NCBI GenBank assembly: GCA_000720535.1
Contig: JOAZ01000025.1
Coordinates: 1 to 64,000, forward strand
DNA: 64,000 nt
Direction of reading: 5' to 3'
Source: Streptomyces halstedii
GTDB lineage: Bacteria; Actinomycetota; Actinomycetes; Streptomycetales; Streptomycetaceae
Shown here: positions 62,047 through 64,000 of the stretch, piece by piece
Layout of the letters: each line of letters opens with the position of its first letter
Position numbering within the stretch: position 1 is the stretch's first letter
Made by a program: the position numbers and the translations under genes
The notes under the pieces: generated by a model
Told to the model about the DNA's origin: nothing
Seen by the model: the letters and a program-made list of their open reading frames with translations, nothing else
Database searches by the model: none

Positions 62047-62562
62047 TCAGTCCAGGTCGATGTGCCCGCCGCCGCGGGGGCCCTCGTCACGCGGGTCGGA
62101 GGGGTCGTCGGCGGCCTTGCCCGCCGGTCCGGAACCGCCGGGCTCGGTGCCCCCGGCCGCGTCGGCCGTGCCCGGAGCCGTGCCGGAGGCGCCGTCGGTG
62201 CCCTGGGTCCAGCGGGCCTCCTGGCCCTCGACGGCGGAGCGGTAGGCGGCCAGCAGTTCGTTGCCCGCGGCGGCGAGGTGGTCGAAGACGTCCGGGTTGC
62301 GCTCGATGACCGGTCCCACGGCGGACTTCGCCTGCCGGATCACCTGCTGGACGGTGCCCTGGGCGGCGGCGCCGAGCAGCGGCGACTGGAGGGTGGAGAC
62401 CTTGTCCGCGACGGCGTCGAACAGCTTGCGCAGCTCCTCGGCGGCCGACCCGGGCGGCGTCCCGTAGGCGGCCTTCCGGCGGGCCTTCTCGGCCTCCAGG
62501 TCCTCGGCGCAGGCCTGTGCCCACGCGTCGTCGTCGGCGGGACGATCGGTGGCTTCACTCAT
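62047..62562 (-). CDS. SCO2127-like protein (DUF5304 type)
   Basis: 171 aa from ATG 62562 with AGGAG 6 bases upstream. An N-terminal helical part (DDAWAQACAEDLEAEKARRKAAYG, then ELRKLFDAVADKVSTL and QQVIRQAKSAVGPVIERNPDVFDHLAAAGNELLAAYRSAV) is followed by an Ala/Gly/Pro/Asp-rich tail ending HIDLD. In S. coelicolor the gene next to glkA (SCO2127) is linked to carbon-repression phenotypes; the molecular role is unsettled. It is 75 bp upstream of glkA. Confidence 0.8.
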   Translation of the reverse strand: MSEATDRPADDDAWAQACAEDLEAEKARRKAAYGTPPGSAAEELRKLFDAVADKVSTLQSPLLGAAAQGTVQQVIRQAKSAVGPVIERNPDVFDHLAAAGNELLAAYRSAVEGQEARWTQGTDGASGTAPGTADAAGGTEPGGSGPAGKAADDPSDPRDEGPRGGGHIDLD

Positions 62563-62644
62563 GGTGGACTCCTGCGACGCGGTTGCCTGCGACGTGGCCG
62601 TACGGGCCACTCCTACCGACGGTACCCGAACGGCGGTGCGGTGT

Positions 62645-63841
62645 TCACCGTGCGCGCGGCCAGAGCTCGGGGTCCGGAGCGAACCGGACACGCAGCACCC
62701 CGTCGGTCAGGGCGGCCCCGACGACGGTGCACCGGCGCAGTGCGGACTCCAGGCGCAGGGTGCGGTGGAACTCCCCGGCGGTGAGGAGGAGTTCGTCGCC
62801 GCGCCGGACGAGGCGCAGGTCCTCCTTGACGGCGCCGGGCAGCGGCAGGCACCAGGTCAGCAGGCCCTCGCCGCCGGGCTCGCCCCGGGTGTCCTCGGTC
62901 CACCAGGGGTCGGGTGCGGGCCCCGGTATCCGCTGGTCGGGTACGCAGTGCGCGCCGAGCGGGGCGAGGTCGTCGGCGGTGCGGGGGTCGCGTCCCAGGT
63001 GGGGGACCTCGGTCAGCGCTTCGGGGCCCTCACGCCAGAGGTCCAGGCACTTGTCCTGCCGGGCCGCGAGGTCCGCGAACCAGGGGTCGGGCGAGTGCCG
63101 CGGCAGTACCCGGTTGGCCACCAGGGTGTCCACGCGCAGTCCGTGCAGGGCGATCCCGGTGCGGGCGCGGCCGAGGGCGTCCTCGGCGGCGGGGCCGGGT
63201 TCGGCGACCAGCCGCAGGGTCGTCGCGCGGTCCCGGAGCAGGCGCTCGACGGCGGCGAGTTCGGTGTCCTTGCGGGCGGCGGCCTCGTACAGCCATTGCG
63301 CGGGCATGGGGACGCCGGCGATCTGGGCGAGCATCGGGCGCAGCGCGCGGGCGGCCTGGCGTTCGGGGGGCAGGAGGCGGCGCAGATAGCGGCGCAGCTG
63401 GCCGGGGAGGGCCAGCAGGGCGAGGGCGTCCGCCAGCGGGGGCAGATCGACGACGAGGACGTCGTAGCGGTCCTCGGACCAGTCGCCCGCGGCCGCCCGG
63501 TGCAGGGTGTGCAGGAGGGCGAGCTGGTGGCTGCCCGGCAGTTCGGTGAGTTCCTCGCCGTCCATGCGGTTGGCGCCGAGGAGGTCGAGCACCCCGGACG
63601 CCCGGTCCTGGAGCGCGGTCAGTTCGGCGCGGAAGTGCCCGGCGGAGTCGGTGCGGACGTGGTGCAGGCCGTCGGCGGTCACGGCGGGTGCGGCACCGGC
63701 CGGGGAGCCGGTGAGTCCGGGGACCGGATCGGTGGTGACCAGGAGGGTGCGCCGGCCTTCGCGGGCGGCGGCCAGGGCGCTCGCGGCGGCGAGCGTCGTA
63801 CGGCCGGAGCCGCCGGGACCCGTGACGAGGACCGTGCGCAT
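62645..63841 (-). CDS. ArsA/GET3-like ATPase with atypical P-loop
   Basis: 398 aa. The N-terminus MRTVLVTGPGGSGRTTLAAASALAAA aligns with the deviant Walker A of ArsA/MinD-type proteins but reads GPGGSGRTT, i.e. both Lys positions (GKGGxGKT) are replaced. LVVDLPPLADALALLALPGQLRRYLRRLL is the ArsA-like switch II/helix region, and the C-terminal 80 residues form an ArsA_HSP20-like beta domain (EDLRLVRRGDELLLTAGEFHRTLRL). Arsenite Cys residues are not arranged as in ArsA. It is upstream of the SCO2127-like gene and 5 bp from the SRPBCC gene. Confidence 0.82.
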   Translation of the reverse strand: MRTVLVTGPGGSGRTTLAAASALAAAREGRRTLLVTTDPVPGLTGSPAGAAPAVTADGLHHVRTDSAGHFRAELTALQDRASGVLDLLGANRMDGEELTELPGSHQLALLHTLHRAAAGDWSEDRYDVLVVDLPPLADALALLALPGQLRRYLRRLLPPERQAARALRPMLAQIAGVPMPAQWLYEAAARKDTELAAVERLLRDRATTLRLVAEPGPAAEDALGRARTGIALHGLRVDTLVANRVLPRHSPDPWFADLAARQDKCLDLWREGPEALTEVPHLGRDPRTADDLAPLGAHCVPDQRIPGPAPDPWWTEDTRGEPGGEGLLTWCLPLPGAVKEDLRLVRRGDELLLTAGEFHRTLRLESALRRCTVVGAALTDGVLRVRFAPDPELWPRAR

Positions 63842-63846
63842 CGCGG

Positions 63847-64000
63847 TCAGTCCTTGGAGACGGACTCGACGCGCTTCTTCAGACCGGCCAGGGCGCGGTC
63901 GATGATGACCTTCTCGGCCTTGCGCTTGATCATGCCGAGCAGCGGGATCTTGACGTCCACGGCGAGCCGGTAGGTGACCTGGGTGCGGTTGCCGTCGCCG
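63847..64000 (-). CDS. SRPBCC-family protein, C-terminal part (cut by window end)
   Basis: The last 50 residues are visible: a GNRTQVTYRLAVDVKIPLLG strand pair and the C-terminal amphipathic helix IDRALAGLKKRVESVSKD, typical of the START/polyketide-cyclase-like (SRPBCC) fold that binds hydrophobic ligands. Its stop lies 5 bp before the ArsA-like ATG, so the two are probably co-transcribed. Confidence 0.75.
   Translation of the reverse strand, partial: GDGNRTQVTYRLAVDVKIPLLGMIKRKAEKVIIDRALAGLKKRVESVSKD

Overview
The window is a high-GC actinobacterial chromosome segment, almost certainly Streptomyces. The evidence is the GC-biased third codon positions, frequent GTG/TTG starts, the long division/cell-wall (dcw) cluster with a Gln/Gly-rich DivIVA, the translational T-box before ileS, a Trp leader peptide before a fused TrpE-TrpG, and the glucose-kinase locus. 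Gene order matches what I know of the Streptomyces coelicolor SCO2074-SCO2127 region.

Layout. (1) 1-112: tail of an IS481-type transposase abutting the stop codon of lspA. (2) 109-1378: lspA and a DksA/TraR-like gene on the minus strand, divergent from ileS (2102-5251), which is preceded by an isoleucine T-box. (3) 5252-5666: convergent gap with a duplicated repeat and two hairpins. (4) 5667-23807, minus strand: the dcw operon, transcribed rsmH-ftsL-ftsI-murE-murF-mraY-murD-ftsW-murG-ftsQ-ftsZ-pgeF-ylmE-sepF-yggT-divIVA, with many stop/start overlaps and an internal ftsZ promoter carrying WhiA-like GACAC motifs. mraZ, ftsA and ddl are absent. (5) 24208-29816, plus strand: beta-carbonic anhydrase, then a tightly overlapping MoxR-DUF58-transglutaminase operon. 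(6) 30366-38851: DUF3040 protein, SAM methyltransferase, a SAV_6107-type HEPN protein, and divergent from it an operon of a degenerate ABC-type ATPase, a YhgE/Pip-like membrane protein and a TetR regulator with a strong palindromic operator; then a DUF4126 protein and a CrtI-like oxidoreductase. (7) 38868-46273: Tyr/Gly-rich membrane protein, metF, thiE, an Rv2175c-like protein, a flavoprotein reductase, and a TPP-riboswitch-controlled thiO-thiS-thiG operon. (8) 46399-50810: PASTA Ser/Thr kinase overlapping endonuclease IV, molybdopterin oxidoreductase, bacterioferritin, and bacterioferritin-associated ferredoxin behind an IdeR/DmdR iron box. (9) 50976-54464: class II DAHP synthase divergent from the trp leader/attenuator and fused anthranilate synthase. 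(10) 54546-63847: LdhA-type dehydrogenase, NarL-type two-component pair, PlsC-like acyltransferase, esterase, small membrane protein, nuclease-fold protein, glkA, an SCO2127-like protein, an ArsA-like ATPase and the end of an SRPBCC gene.

Most of the content is conserved Streptomyces core. Precursor synthesis (mur genes), septation (fts, sepF) and polar growth (divIVA) sit in one transcriptional block. Aromatic-acid entry (DAHP synthase) and tryptophan commitment (TrpEG) share one divergent control region. The least explained parts are the HEPN/ATPase/YhgE/TetR block (31970-36296) and the glkA-SCO2127-ArsA-like-SRPBCC block (61030-64000). In both, the ATPase carries Arg where the P-loop Lys is expected.
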